Origin: Pseudomonas sp. TH41
Lineage (GTDB): Bacteria; Pseudomonadota; Gammaproteobacteria; Pseudomonadales; Pseudomonadaceae
Length of the DNA: 64,000 bases
Reading direction: 5' to 3'
Assembly: GCF_016650695.1 (NCBI RefSeq)
Contig: NZ_JAEKFH010000003.1
Span: forward strand, 454,001-518,000
Part shown: positions 1 through 8,800 of the stretch, piece by piece
Layout of the letters: every line of letters starts with the position of its first letter
How positions within the stretch are numbered: position 1 is the stretch's first letter
Position numbers and translations under genes: made by a program
The notes under the pieces: generated by a model
What the model was told of the DNA's origin: nothing
What the model saw: only the letters and a program-made list of their open reading frames with translations
Databases searched by the model: none

Positions 1-127
1 CATCCGAATCATTGAGCGGCACAGTCGCGTCATCCATCAGTGAACCCGGATCTTCGTTGCCCGGGTCGTTGATGAATGGAAGGCCGCTCGGGCCTTTTTC
101 TTCCTTGCCTTCGGTTTCTGGAGTCAT
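1..127 (-). CDS. Small acidic hypothetical protein, C-terminus cut by the window edge
   Basis: An ATG at 127 (minus strand) is preceded by GTGAGG at a good distance and opens a frame that stays open to base 1. The 42 visible residues begin MTPETEGKEEKGPSG and are polar, acidic and rich in Gly and Pro, with no membrane segment or signal peptide. The composition suggests a disordered soluble protein. I do not recognise a functional domain. The gene is partial because its 3' end lies outside the window. Confidence 0.6.
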   Translation of the reverse strand, partial: MTPETEGKEEKGPSGLPFINDPGNEDPGSLMDDATVPLNDSD

Positions 128-280
128 GGCATGCCTCACAACATTCAGGGGTGTATCACGTTCGAGGCGGCCTACGGCCAAACGTTCCGACCGCCTACGG
201 ACAGATATGAAAAACCCGGCGCTGGGAGCCGTAACGCAATCTGTAATTGAATGGACTCGCCCAAGCCTACGTTCGGCTGT

Positions 281-368
281 GTGTAGGAGCGAGCTTGCTC
301 GCGATGGTCGTTCAGCCACAGAAAATGTGTCGGATGTTCCATCTTCGCGAGCAAGCTCGCTCCTACAC
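281..368. repeat. REP-type palindromic element (family 1) with extended arms
   Basis: Two inverted copies of the GTAGGAGCGAGCTTGCTCGCGA motif flank a short loop. The complementarity continues outside the core to about 265 and 390 (GCCTACGTTCGGCTG against CAGCCGAACGCAGGC), making this the longest hairpin of the family here. It lies in the otherwise empty 128-481 region between two minus-strand genes. Confidence 0.85.
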
Positions 369-481
369 GCAGCCGAACGCAGGCTTCGCCAGCTGCTACC
401 AAGAGGGTGTTTCGCTTGAGATTTTCTTAACTGACTGGCATTTGGCGCTGGGCCGGGGTTCTGTGATCAGTCGATGTCGAA

Positions 482-943
482 TTAACGATGTTTATATTTG
501 TGCTTATGTTTGTGGCCGCCACCGGAATGGGAGCCGCCATTGTCACTGCCCAGGTTGTTGCCGACCGCGCCACCCGCCGCGCCACCCAGGCCTGCGCCGA
601 TGGTCGAACCGGTTGAGCCGCCGAGGCTATTGCCGATCACCGAACCACCCGCCGAGCCTAACCCTCCGCCCACCGCTGCTTCTGTGCGACTGCCCTTCTT
701 CGCACCCACTGCGCTACCGGCCGCGCCGCCCACGCCGGCGCCAATCGCCGCGCCGGTGCTGCCGCCCATTTGTCCGCCCACTACGTTACCGAGTGCACCA
801 CCAAGACCACCGCCCACTGCGGCGGTGCCGTCACCGGCCGCCATCGCGCCCTGGGCGACCAAAAGTCCAAAAACAAACGCAGACAACGTCAAACGTCGAG
901 CACTTAAACTTTTAACTTTCTTGCCGCTGGCTTCCGGTGTCAT
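482..943 (-). CDS. Exported glycine-zipper protein with His/Lys-rich tail
   Basis: The 153-aa product starts at an ATG preceded by AAAGGACGCACACC. A basic N-terminus and hydrophobic stretch ending VAQGAMAAG (about residues 20-37) look like a Sec signal peptide with an AMA/A cleavage site. The mature protein is almost entirely Gly/Ala/Ser with repeated GxxxGxxxG patterns typical of glycine-zipper domains, which can pack as membrane helices. The last 13 residues, HKHKHKYKHR and the preceding Gly/His run, are basic and His-rich and could bind metal or anionic polymer. It is clearly paralogous to the next gene, from which it is separated by a terminator. Function unknown. Confidence 0.75.
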   Translation of the reverse strand: MTPEASGKKVKSLSARRLTLSAFVFGLLVAQGAMAAGDGTAAVGGGLGGALGNVVGGQMGGSTGAAIGAGVGGAAGSAVGAKKGSRTEAAVGGGLGSAGGSVIGNSLGGSTGSTIGAGLGGAAGGAVGNNLGSDNGGSHSGGGHKHKHKYKHR

Positions 944-1010
944 GGTGTGCGTCCTTTCTTCATGGGGTATATGGGATTCGAGGCGCTGGAGTTAGAAACG
1001 TTCATAAACC

Positions 1011-1039
1011 AAAAAGCCCGGCATCAAGCCGGGCTTTTT
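1011..1039 (-). terminator. Rho-independent terminator after glycine-zipper gene 2
   Basis: A stem AAAAAGCCCGGC / GCCGGGCTTTTT with a five-base loop lies 18 bases downstream of the stop of the 1057-1428 gene (minus strand). The T-run follows the stem in either direction. Confidence 0.85.
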
Positions 1040-1056
1040 AAGCTGATCGATCAGGA

Positions 1057-1428
1057 TCAGTGACCCTTGTGACCTTTAGCCAGATTGCTGCCTACGCCGC
1101 CGCCCAATGCGCCACCCAGGCCTGCACCAATGGTGGAACCGGTCTTGCCGCCCAGGCTGTTACCGATGATCGAACCACCGGCCGCGCCGACACCGCCACC
1201 AATGGCTGCTTTAGTGCGGCTGCCTTTGCGTGCTGTAACAGCACTGCCCGCCGCGCCCGCCACGCCAGCGCCGATTGCTGCGCCGGTGCTGCCGCCCATT
1301 TTCTGGCCAACCACATTGCCCAACGCGCCACCCAGACCGCCACCCAGCGCGGCAGTGCCGTCGCTAGCAGCCATCGCCCCTTGAGCAACCAAAAGCCCCA
1401 AAACCAGAGCGGGCAGTGTTAAACGCAT
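1057..1428 (-). CDS. Exported glycine-zipper protein, paralogue of the preceding gene
   Basis: I place the start at the ATG at 1428, because GAGG lies eight bases upstream and the protein then begins directly with a signal peptide (MRLTLPALVLGLLVAQGAMA). The frame is open further upstream, but that part is not convincing. The 123-aa product has the same layout as its neighbour: signal peptide, then GxxxG-rich glycine-zipper segments with conserved KxGSRTxAA and GNSLGGxTGSTIGAG blocks. The tail is shorter and basic (KGHKGH). The pair looks like a tandem duplication whose C-terminal tails diverged. Function unknown. Confidence 0.75.
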   Translation of the reverse strand: MRLTLPALVLGLLVAQGAMAASDGTAALGGGLGGALGNVVGQKMGGSTGAAIGAGVAGAAGSAVTARKGSRTKAAIGGGVGAAGGSIIGNSLGGKTGSTIGAGLGGALGGGVGSNLAKGHKGH

Positions 1429-1567
1429 GACGTAAACCTCAAAAAATAGAGAACCGAAAGGCCGGGGATTAAATGCTCTAGAGAAGGTAGCGTCCACACA
1501 AAAATCCGTCGCCACCTCGCTAATCGCGTCGATTGGACAGCTTTTATGGAAAAGGTTTTATGACAGG

Positions 1568-1597
1568 CAAAAAAAAAGCCCGCTGGGGAACGGGCCA
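1568..1597 (-). terminator. Orphan Rho-independent terminator
   Basis: Read on the minus strand, GGCCCG-TTCCCCA-GCGGGC is followed by nine T. No recognisable coding gene ends immediately upstream, and the 1742-1930 gene has its own terminator. It may insulate the downstream glycine-zipper gene or end a short RNA. The rest of 1429-1741 holds no gene that I can support. Confidence 0.65.
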
Positions 1598-1696
1598 GGT
1601 GTTGCTTTCTAACGGATGAGCTGAGCCTACGTAGCGCGGTGTGAAAAGTTTGTGAAAGTCGCAACGTCCAACATTTCCAGTCACCCCACCCTTCAG

Positions 1697-1727
1697 GCTT
1701 GAAAAAACCCCGCTAGATGGCGGGGTT
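1697..1727 (-). terminator. Terminator after the 62-aa gene
   Basis: Minus strand: ACCCCGCCATCTAGCGGGGT followed by TTTTTTC, starting about 15 bases after the stop codon of the 1742-1930 gene. Confidence 0.8.
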
Positions 1728-1741
1728 GGTCTGGTGGTGGA

Positions 1742-1930
1742 TTACTTCCTGACAGGAGTCGCTACCTTGGGCAAAAATTTCGCCTTCGGCCCCTGGGGCG
1801 CCATAGATTTCATCTTGCCGAGCTTGGCCTCATCATCACCAAAGCCCACCACATATTCGGTCTGGCCACACTGCACGCAATTGTTGATCGGAAATTCTGC
1901 CCCATCGTCTTCGATATACGGATCAGCCAT
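1742..1930 (-). CDS. Small conserved-looking hypothetical protein (62 aa)
   Basis: The frame has an excellent ribosome-binding site (AGAGGGGCGAAAT before ATG) and its own downstream terminator, which together support a real gene. The product is soluble and starts MADPYIEDDGAEFPINN. It contains one CVQC motif (residues 18-21) that could bind metal or be redox active, followed by a Lys-rich C-terminal half. I do not recognise a family. It is an isolated transcription unit. Confidence 0.65.
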   Translation of the reverse strand: MADPYIEDDGAEFPINNCVQCGQTEYVVGFGDDEAKLGKMKSMAPQGPKAKFLPKVATPVRK

Positions 1931-2090
1931 ATTTCGCCCCTCTCAAAAGCGGGATCGATACCGGCAAGCCCTTTTTGCCTGGAAAATATCGACCACCAAG
2001 CTTTTGAGACTAGCCGGTCATTACTGGACTTGTAATTCAGTTGCCTGTGCGCCCGACGAATGGCCTGTTTCTGACTGACCTCAACAGGCC

Positions 2091-3437
2091 TCAAGGCAAC
2101 CGGGATAAATACTCGGCCAACGCGTCAAACGCCGGCAACGTAACGGGGTCGTTGGCCGAATTGCTGGCGACTGGATGCGACGCGTAGCGAACAATCACCA
2201 TCTCGGCCTTCGGGTCGACATAGATGCGTTGCCCATGGACCCCGCGCGCCATAAATGCCCCGCCGTCCTTGTTCGTCACCCACCACATCGACCGGTAACT
2301 CCAGCCTTTCAGCAGCTCATAACCCGCCTGGGCGAAGGCCTTTTTGTCGCCGCCTCGGCGTATATCGTCCACCACTGTTTTCGGCACGATTTGCTCACCG
2401 TTGTACGTGCCGTCATTGCGCAACATCTCGCCAAACCGTGCCAGATCCCGCAGCCCTGTATTCAACCCGCCACCCGCAAACGGGGTGCCGATGGAATCCA
2501 CCGTGAAATAGGCATCCTGCTCAGCCCCCAGCCGACTCCAGATCCGTTCCGACAACAACTGTGCAACGTTGCGTCCAGTGACTCGAGCGATCACCCAACC
2601 CAATACATCGGTGTTCACGGTCTTGTAGCCGAACGCGCTGCCGTGTTTGCCTTGCAGCTGTACCGTTTGCAAAAACTCGTAGTAACTTCGCGGCCCGGTG
2701 TAGTCCTTGGGCTTGGGCAAAGGGCTACCAGCCTTGGCATGAGCCCAGACTTCAGCGTTCGGGTCCGCGTAATCCTCGCTGTACTTGAGCGCGGTCGTCA
2801 TGTTGAGGACCTGGCGCACCGTCGCGCTACCAAACGCCGAAGCCGTCAGTTCGGGGACATAGTCGGCAACGCGTTTGTTCGCGTCGATTCGCCCTTCAGC
2901 CACCAACATCGCCCCCAGTGTGCCAATCACGGATTTGGTCACCGACATCGCTGCATGCTGGCCTTCAGGTTTCAACACGCCGAAGTAGCGTTCGTAGACA
3001 ACTTTCCCGCGATGCATCACCACAATGCCGTCGGTGTAAGTGGTCGCGAGGGATTGTTCCCAGGTCATCGACGCCTTCGCCCCGAGCGGGGTAAAGCTGA
3101 TGGCATCGATGTCTTTGCGCAGCGCGAACGCCAATGGAACCGGCGCATCGACTCCTCGAGATACATTGATCGTTGGCATCAGTTGGCGGAAATTCGAGAC
3201 ACTCCAGCGCATCGCCGGGAACCGGAAATAGCTGCCATCTTCGAAGCGCACCGTGCGATCGGCTGGCGGTGGAGAGCCAACCATCCAGCCTAGCTTTGCC
3301 GGATCGCTGGCGGCGGCGTCGGGGAAGGTTGTAGAGGCGGTGACCAGCGAAGGCATGAAGCACATCAAGAGTACGGTGATGAGCCGGGTATCAAGGAGGG
3401 CAGTAGCACGGGGCTTGGGCATGAAAGTCGATTCCAT
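2091..3437 (-). CDS. Serine hydrolase of the beta-lactamase/esterase (class C-like) fold
   Basis: The 448-aa protein carries an N-terminal hydrophobic segment (about residues 15-34) consistent with export. The catalytic SxxK motif is SVTK (Ser165, Lys168), and a second-motif candidate is YKTVNTD (Tyr271). The family includes class C beta-lactamases, D-amino peptidases and esterases such as EstB; the substrate cannot be read from sequence. Start choice is uncertain: an ATG 15 bases downstream (at 3422) gives MPKPRATALL and neither has a strong ribosome-binding site. It stands alone, convergent to nothing obvious. Confidence 0.85.
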   Translation of the reverse strand: MESTFMPKPRATALLDTRLITVLLMCFMPSLVTASTTFPDAAASDPAKLGWMVGSPPPADRTVRFEDGSYFRFPAMRWSVSNFRQLMPTINVSRGVDAPVPLAFALRKDIDAISFTPLGAKASMTWEQSLATTYTDGIVVMHRGKVVYERYFGVLKPEGQHAAMSVTKSVIGTLGAMLVAEGRIDANKRVADYVPELTASAFGSATVRQVLNMTTALKYSEDYADPNAEVWAHAKAGSPLPKPKDYTGPRSYYEFLQTVQLQGKHGSAFGYKTVNTDVLGWVIARVTGRNVAQLLSERIWSRLGAEQDAYFTVDSIGTPFAGGGLNTGLRDLARFGEMLRNDGTYNGEQIVPKTVVDDIRRGGDKKAFAQAGYELLKGWSYRSMWWVTNKDGGAFMARGVHGQRIYVDPKAEMVIVRYASHPVASNSANDPVTLPAFDALAEYLSRLP

Positions 3438-3495
3438 TCGAGGGGCTTCGGCAGTCTAACAGGGGCGCGGTAACGAGCCTTTAGATCGGCCTGTT

Positions 3496-4104
3496 TCAAG
3501 AAGGTGATGGCTCGCCAAGAGGAATATGGCGGGTTACATAGCTGATTAGCTTCTGCAGACTCGTCGTGATCGGCTCATGGCTCGTATCAAGGGCCAGTTC
3601 GGGATGTTCCGGCACTTCGTAAGGCGCGCTGACACCGGTGAACTCCAGCAACTCGCCGGCATGGGCCTTCTTGTACAACCCCTTGGGGTCACGGGCTTCG
3701 CAGGTCGCAAGGTCGGCGGCGATATGAATTTCATGGAACATCGGGCCGATTGCATCACGTGCGCGTGCGCGATCCTCGCGGTAGGGTGAGATGAACGCGG
3801 TAATGCAGATCAGACCGGCATCGGCAAACAAGGCCGCGGTCTCGCCGACGCGGCGGATGTTCTCGGTTCGGTCTATGGCGCTGAAGCCGAGGTTCGCATT
3901 CAGGCCTTTGCGCACATTGTCGCCATCCAGCACGTAACAGGAATAGCCCAGCTTCGTCAGAGCGAGTTCCAACGCCATGGCCAAGGAGGACTTACCCGAA
4001 GCGGACAGTCCGGTCAGCCACAATACCGCGCCGCAGTGGCCATAGTGCGCTTTGCGGTCCGACGCACTCAGCGCGTGCGGTACGGCAGTCAGGTTTTTAT
4101 TCAT
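3496..4104 (-). CDS. cysC: Adenylylsulfate (APS) kinase, stand-alone CysC
   Basis: APS kinase phosphorylates adenosine 5'-phosphosulfate to PAPS, the sulfate donor of sulfotransferases. The 202-aa protein has a Walker A motif GLSASGKS (residues 32-39) and the family blocks LDGDNVRKGLN, FISPYREDR and PKGLYKKA, at the usual CysC length of about 200 aa. I chose the ATG at 4104 over an upstream GTG at 4125. It is the last gene of the minus-strand adhesin/sulfotransferase cluster, about 200 bases after the TolC-like gene. Pseudomonads normally carry APS kinase fused to CysN, so a separate copy beside a sulfotransferase suggests dedicated PAPS supply (inference). The 4105-4303 gap holds no gene that I can support. 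Confidence 0.93.
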   Translation of the reverse strand: MNKNLTAVPHALSASDRKAHYGHCGAVLWLTGLSASGKSSLAMALELALTKLGYSCYVLDGDNVRKGLNANLGFSAIDRTENIRRVGETAALFADAGLICITAFISPYREDRARARDAIGPMFHEIHIAADLATCEARDPKGLYKKAHAGELLEFTGVSAPYEVPEHPELALDTSHEPITTSLQKLISYVTRHIPLGEPSPS

Positions 4105-4303
4105 CTTCAAGGACTCGAGGAACACGGCAGAGGGGGTAGAAGTAACTCCGGCCAGCGACGAGCCCAGTCGCTTTCATGGCTCATGCCCGGCACAATTTGA
4201 CTATGCACGCAGATGCACCATCACCGGCAGTCGGGAAAACACCAGGCGCGTCATCGACCCTGCCGCTATACCCGACTGACGCTGACGGTGGGGGGCCAGC
4301 CGG

Positions 4304-5818
4304 CTACTTTATCTGGACATGCGCTGGCGGCACCGTGATGTTGCCAGCGGCCCAGGCGTCCTCGCGGCTGGCGATTGCCGTGGCGATCGATTGCACTTGG
4401 GTCGATTGCACTTGATCCGGCAGCGGGTCGAGCCCAGCGCTGGCGAAGATCTGCCCGTACGCGTTACGCAAATCGGCGTACGACAGGTCGCGACGCAGGT
4501 CGGCTTGCAAAGTGTTCAGTTCGCCCTGGATCAGCTCCAGCTCGCCGATACCCGCAGCTTGATGGCGGTTACGTAACTGGCCAAGAATCTGCCCGTCAAT
4601 GTTCGACAGCTGCTGGTTGGTCTGGAACTGACGCAGCGCTTCGCGGTAGTTGGCATTAGCCACGTAGAGCTGCGCGAGAACCGCGATCGACATTGCCTGA
4701 CGGCGCGCCTTGGCCACTTCTTCACCGGCCTTGGCAACGTCGATGGCCGCCGGGGCGGAGATCACGTTGAACAGGTTCCAGGTGACTTTAACCCCATAGT
4801 CGGCCCACTTGTCGTTAACCAGGAACGAGTTGCTGTCGTAATGCCCGCCGGCGGAGAATTCCAGCCCCGGCAGCAGCCGCAGCATGGCTTTACGAGTTTC
4901 GGCGGCACTGATGCGCGTCTGATAATCCTGCTCGCGCAGTTCAGGACGGCTGGCCAGCGCCTCTTGCTCAAGGTTGGCCATACCGACCTTGAGCTCCGGA
5001 ATCGGGTAGTCCTCCGGCGTCGCCAACGTCAAGTCTGTGCCCATCGGCAGGTTGATCAGGGTCGCCAGTTCGGTTTTCGCCAACGACAGCGCCCGCCGCT
5101 GCTCTTCGAGCTGGCGCGTGGCTTCGATCAACGAACGCTGGTATCCCAAAGCCTGCACCGGGTCACCGATGCGCTGCTCGCTCATGCTCTGACTGTTGTT
5201 GCGTGCTGCATCGACTCGCGCCATCAGGCTGTCGATCTGCTTGAGCAGGCGCTCAGCGGCCACCGCCCGCCAATAGGCCGAGCGCACGTCCTGAACGATG
5301 GTGTTGACGACCTTGCGCCGACGTTCCTGAACTATCAGCCGTTGATCGCCCTGCTGCTTGGCGTTGATATAGCTGACACCGAAGTCGAGGACGTTCCACA
5401 CCATGGTCAGGTCGGCAACTCTGCGGTCGCGGTCCTGAGAGGTCGATGGTTCCAGGGATTGGGCGCCGGTGCTCACGCTCTGGCTGCTGGAGCCGCTGGT
5501 GTTGTTGCGCCCCACATAGCCCGCGTCGAGGGCCATGCGCGGCAGCATGTCGAAACTGGCGAGGTCGAGCTGGCGCTTGGCCAACGCCTCTTCCATGATT
5601 TTCAACCGGCCTTCAAGGTTGTATTTCACCGCGCGGGCCATGGCCTGGTGCAGGGTCAATGGGCCGCTGAGGGGTTCCTGATCCCGGTACATGCTCAGCA
5701 GATCGCTTTTGGCGCGCTGCTCGCTGACGCCGCGTTCAATTGGTTCACTGGTCACCGCACATCCGCTGACCGCCAGCGCCAGCAAGCTGGCGCCGAATAG
5801 TTTCTGACTCTTTTTCAT
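4304..5818 (-). CDS. TolC-family outer-membrane efflux lipoprotein
   Basis: The 504-aa product begins with a lipoprotein signal (MKKSQKLFGASLLALAVSGC, lipobox VSGC), then two long alpha-helical repeats rich in Gln, Ala, Leu and Arg (about 55-270 and 275-480) typical of TolC/NodT-type outer-membrane channels. It lies 41 bases downstream of the adhesin gene and upstream of cysC on the same strand, so it probably supplies the outer-membrane exit duct for the adhesin. AAGG lies almost against the ATG, an unusually short spacing that could limit initiation. Family assignment is secure; the partner assignment is inference from gene order. Confidence 0.88.
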   Translation of the reverse strand: MKKSQKLFGASLLALAVSGCAVTSEPIERGVSEQRAKSDLLSMYRDQEPLSGPLTLHQAMARAVKYNLEGRLKIMEEALAKRQLDLASFDMLPRMALDAGYVGRNNTSGSSSQSVSTGAQSLEPSTSQDRDRRVADLTMVWNVLDFGVSYINAKQQGDQRLIVQERRRKVVNTIVQDVRSAYWRAVAAERLLKQIDSLMARVDAARNNSQSMSEQRIGDPVQALGYQRSLIEATRQLEEQRRALSLAKTELATLINLPMGTDLTLATPEDYPIPELKVGMANLEQEALASRPELREQDYQTRISAAETRKAMLRLLPGLEFSAGGHYDSNSFLVNDKWADYGVKVTWNLFNVISAPAAIDVAKAGEEVAKARRQAMSIAVLAQLYVANANYREALRQFQTNQQLSNIDGQILGQLRNRHQAAGIGELELIQGELNTLQADLRRDLSYADLRNAYGQIFASAGLDPLPDQVQSTQVQSIATAIASREDAWAAGNITVPPAHVQIK

Positions 5819-5859
5819 CCTTGTTTTACCCCAGGGTGTCGCACAATTTTAGTTTTTTG

Positions 5860-8800
5860 TCAGGCCTGCATTTCGCTGATGCCGACCTGTTTCAGAGCTG
5901 CAGCCAATGCCTGGATCTGCTGCTTCTCAGTGTTTTCAAGTTGTTGAAGTTGCTCTCCCAGGGTCAATGCACCGAAAACACCGTGCAGCCCCTGAGCAGC
6001 ATCGCCGGTGCGCTGGATCGACCTGTCGCCGAACCCGTTGAGTGAACTGTCGCCACTGCTCGATTCGTGGCTGAACAGACTCGACAGCGTGCTGGCACCA
6101 AACACCCCGCCATCACCGCCACCAAAACCCAGGAAGCCGTGGCCGGAACCCTCCCCGCCGCTGTCGCTGCTACTGAACACCTGAGCGATAAAGCTTGAGC
6201 TCAGTGCGCCACGACTGATGAAAATATCCCCCAGTGGGCGGATGCCATCGCCCAGTACCCGCTGTTCGAACAGCGGCGCAAACGTTAGCGGTGAACCGAG
6301 ATTACCGTTTGGTGGCGTGAAGATAATCGGCTGCAACGGCACGTCTGGCGCACGCTGCGGCGGTGCCGGGTTGCTGATCTGCGGGTCGCCGGCCGAGACC
6401 ACGACGCTCGGTGGTGTCACCGCAGGCACTGCGGTCAGCGTGTTGATTGCGAAGTTGTTGGAAATTGCTACGCCAGTGCCTGCGTTCCCGGCGCGATCGG
6501 TCACATTGCTGCTGTCCAGCCCGATGAAGTTGGTCGTATCGTTGATATTGGCCGTCGGGGTCAGCGTGGCGGTCCAGGTCTTGCCTCCATTGCTGCTGCT
6601 CAGGTTGGTGAGAATGCCGTTGGCCACACTGATGTCGGACAAATCGAAATGCTCCACCGCTTCGCTGAAGGTGAAGGTCACCTGCGAAGTCTGGCCGATG
6701 CCCAGGTTCGGGTTGTCGATGACGATGGTCGCGGTGGGGCGATCACTGTCCAGCGCATAGTTGTTGGAGATGGCCAGTCCTGTCCCGGCATTGCCTGCAG
6801 CGTCGGTTACGGTGCTGTTGTCGAGCACAATCAGGTTGGTCGCGTCAGTCACGTTTACTGTCGGAGTGAACGTCGCGGTCCAGGTCTTGCCACCGTCACT
6901 GCTGGCCAGGTTGGACAGTACACCGTTGGTCACGCTCAGGTCGGACAGATCAAAACCGGTCACCGCTTCGCTGAAGGTGATGGTCACCTGCGAGGTCTGG
7001 CCGATGCCCAATAGAGGATTGGCCACCACAATGGTCCCGGTGGGATTATCGGAGTCGAGCACGTAGTTGTTGGACAGGGTAACGCTACTGCCAGTGTTAC
7101 CGGCGCTATCCAGCACATTGGCGGTGTCGAGCACGATCTGGTTGGTGGCATCGTTGATAGTGGCGGTCGGCGTCAGGGTCGCAGTCCAGGTCTTGCCACC
7201 GTCGCTGCTCAGCAGATTGGACAACGTGCCATTGGCCGCGCTGAGGTCGGACAGCGTGAAACCACTGACCGTCTCACTGAAGGTGATGGTCACCTGCGAA
7301 GTCTGGCCAATGCCCAGCAGCGGGTTGGCCACCACAATGGTTGCGGTTGGACGCTGGGTGTCGATGGCGTAGTTGTTCGAATCGGTGCTGCCGCTGCCAA
7401 CGTTACCGGAAGCGTTTTGCACACCGGTATTGTCCAGGGTGATCAGGTTGGTCGAATCGGTAATGCTGGCGCTCGGGGTAAAGGTCGCCGTCCAGGTCAC
7501 GCCGCCATCGCTGCTGCTGACTGCGGTCAGCGTACCGTTGGCGATGCTCAGGTCAGCGTTGCTGAAGCCGCTCACCGCCTCGGAAAAGGTGATGGTCACC
7601 AGCGAGGTTTCGCCGATGTTTAGCGCGTTGTCGGCCACCACAATGGTCGCCGTCGGGCGCACGGTGTCGATGGTGAAGTTGCCCGAGTCGGTGGTGCCGC
7701 TACCGGCGTTGCCGGCCAGGTCACTCACGCCACTGTTGTTCAGGGTGATGAGGTTGGTCGTATCGTTGATGCCCACGGTCGGGGTGAAGGTGGCGGTCCA
7801 GGTCACGCCGCCATCGCTGGAGCTGACGTTGGTCAGAGTGCCGTTGGGCACGCTCAGGTCGCTGTTGTCGAAACCGCTCACTGCCTCGGAGAAAGTAATG
7901 GTCACCAGCGAAGTCTCGCCCACGGCCAGGGCCGGATCGGCGACTACGATGGTTGCGGTCGGCCGCTGGCTGTCGACGGTGTAATTGTTGGAATCGACGG
8001 TGCCAGTGCCCGCGTTGCCCGCCAGATCACTGACGCCCGCGCTGTTCAATTGAATGAGGTTGGTGGTGTCGGTAATTGCGGCGGCCGGGGTCAGGGTCGC
8101 GGTCCAGGTGATGCCGCCATCACTGCTGCTCACCGCACTCAGCGTACCGTTGTCGATCGTCAGATCCGCATTGCTGAAACCGGTCACTGCCTCGGAGAAG
8201 GTGATGGTCACCAGTGAAGTTTCGCCGATGGCCAACGCAGTGTCTGTCACCACGATGGTCGCCGTCGGACGCACGGTGTCGATGGCGTAGTTGTTCGAAT
8301 CGGTGCTGCCTGTACCGACGTTGCCGGAACCGTTCTGCACGCCGGTATTGTCCAGAGTGATCAAGTTAGTGGCGTCAGTAATGGCGTTGCTCGGGGTAAA
8401 GGTCGCCGTCCAGGTCACGCCGCCATCACTGCTGCTGACCGCGGTCAGCGTGCCGTTGGCAACCGTCAGGTCAGCGTTGCTGAAGCCGCTCACCGCCTCG
8501 CTGAAAGTGATCGTCACCAGCGAGGTTTCGCCGATGTTCAGCGCGTTGTCGGCCACCACGATGGTTGCGGTCGGGCGCACGGTGTCGATGGTGAAGTTAG
8601 CGGAATTGGTGATCCCGCTGCCCGCATTGCCGGCCAGATCGGCCACGCCACTGTTGTTCAGGGTGATGAGGTTGGTGGTGTCGTGAACGCCGGTGGTGGG
8701 CGTGAAGGTGGCGGTCCAGGTAGTGCCTCCATCACTGCTGCTGACGGCGGTCAGGGTGCCGTTGGGCACGCTCAGGTCGCTGTTGTCGAAACCGGTTACC

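Noticed and set aside
281..368. REP hairpin as a Rho-independent terminator
   Set aside because: It lacks a T-run, and the same motif recurs 14 times in the window in all kinds of gene junctions, so it is a repeat family.
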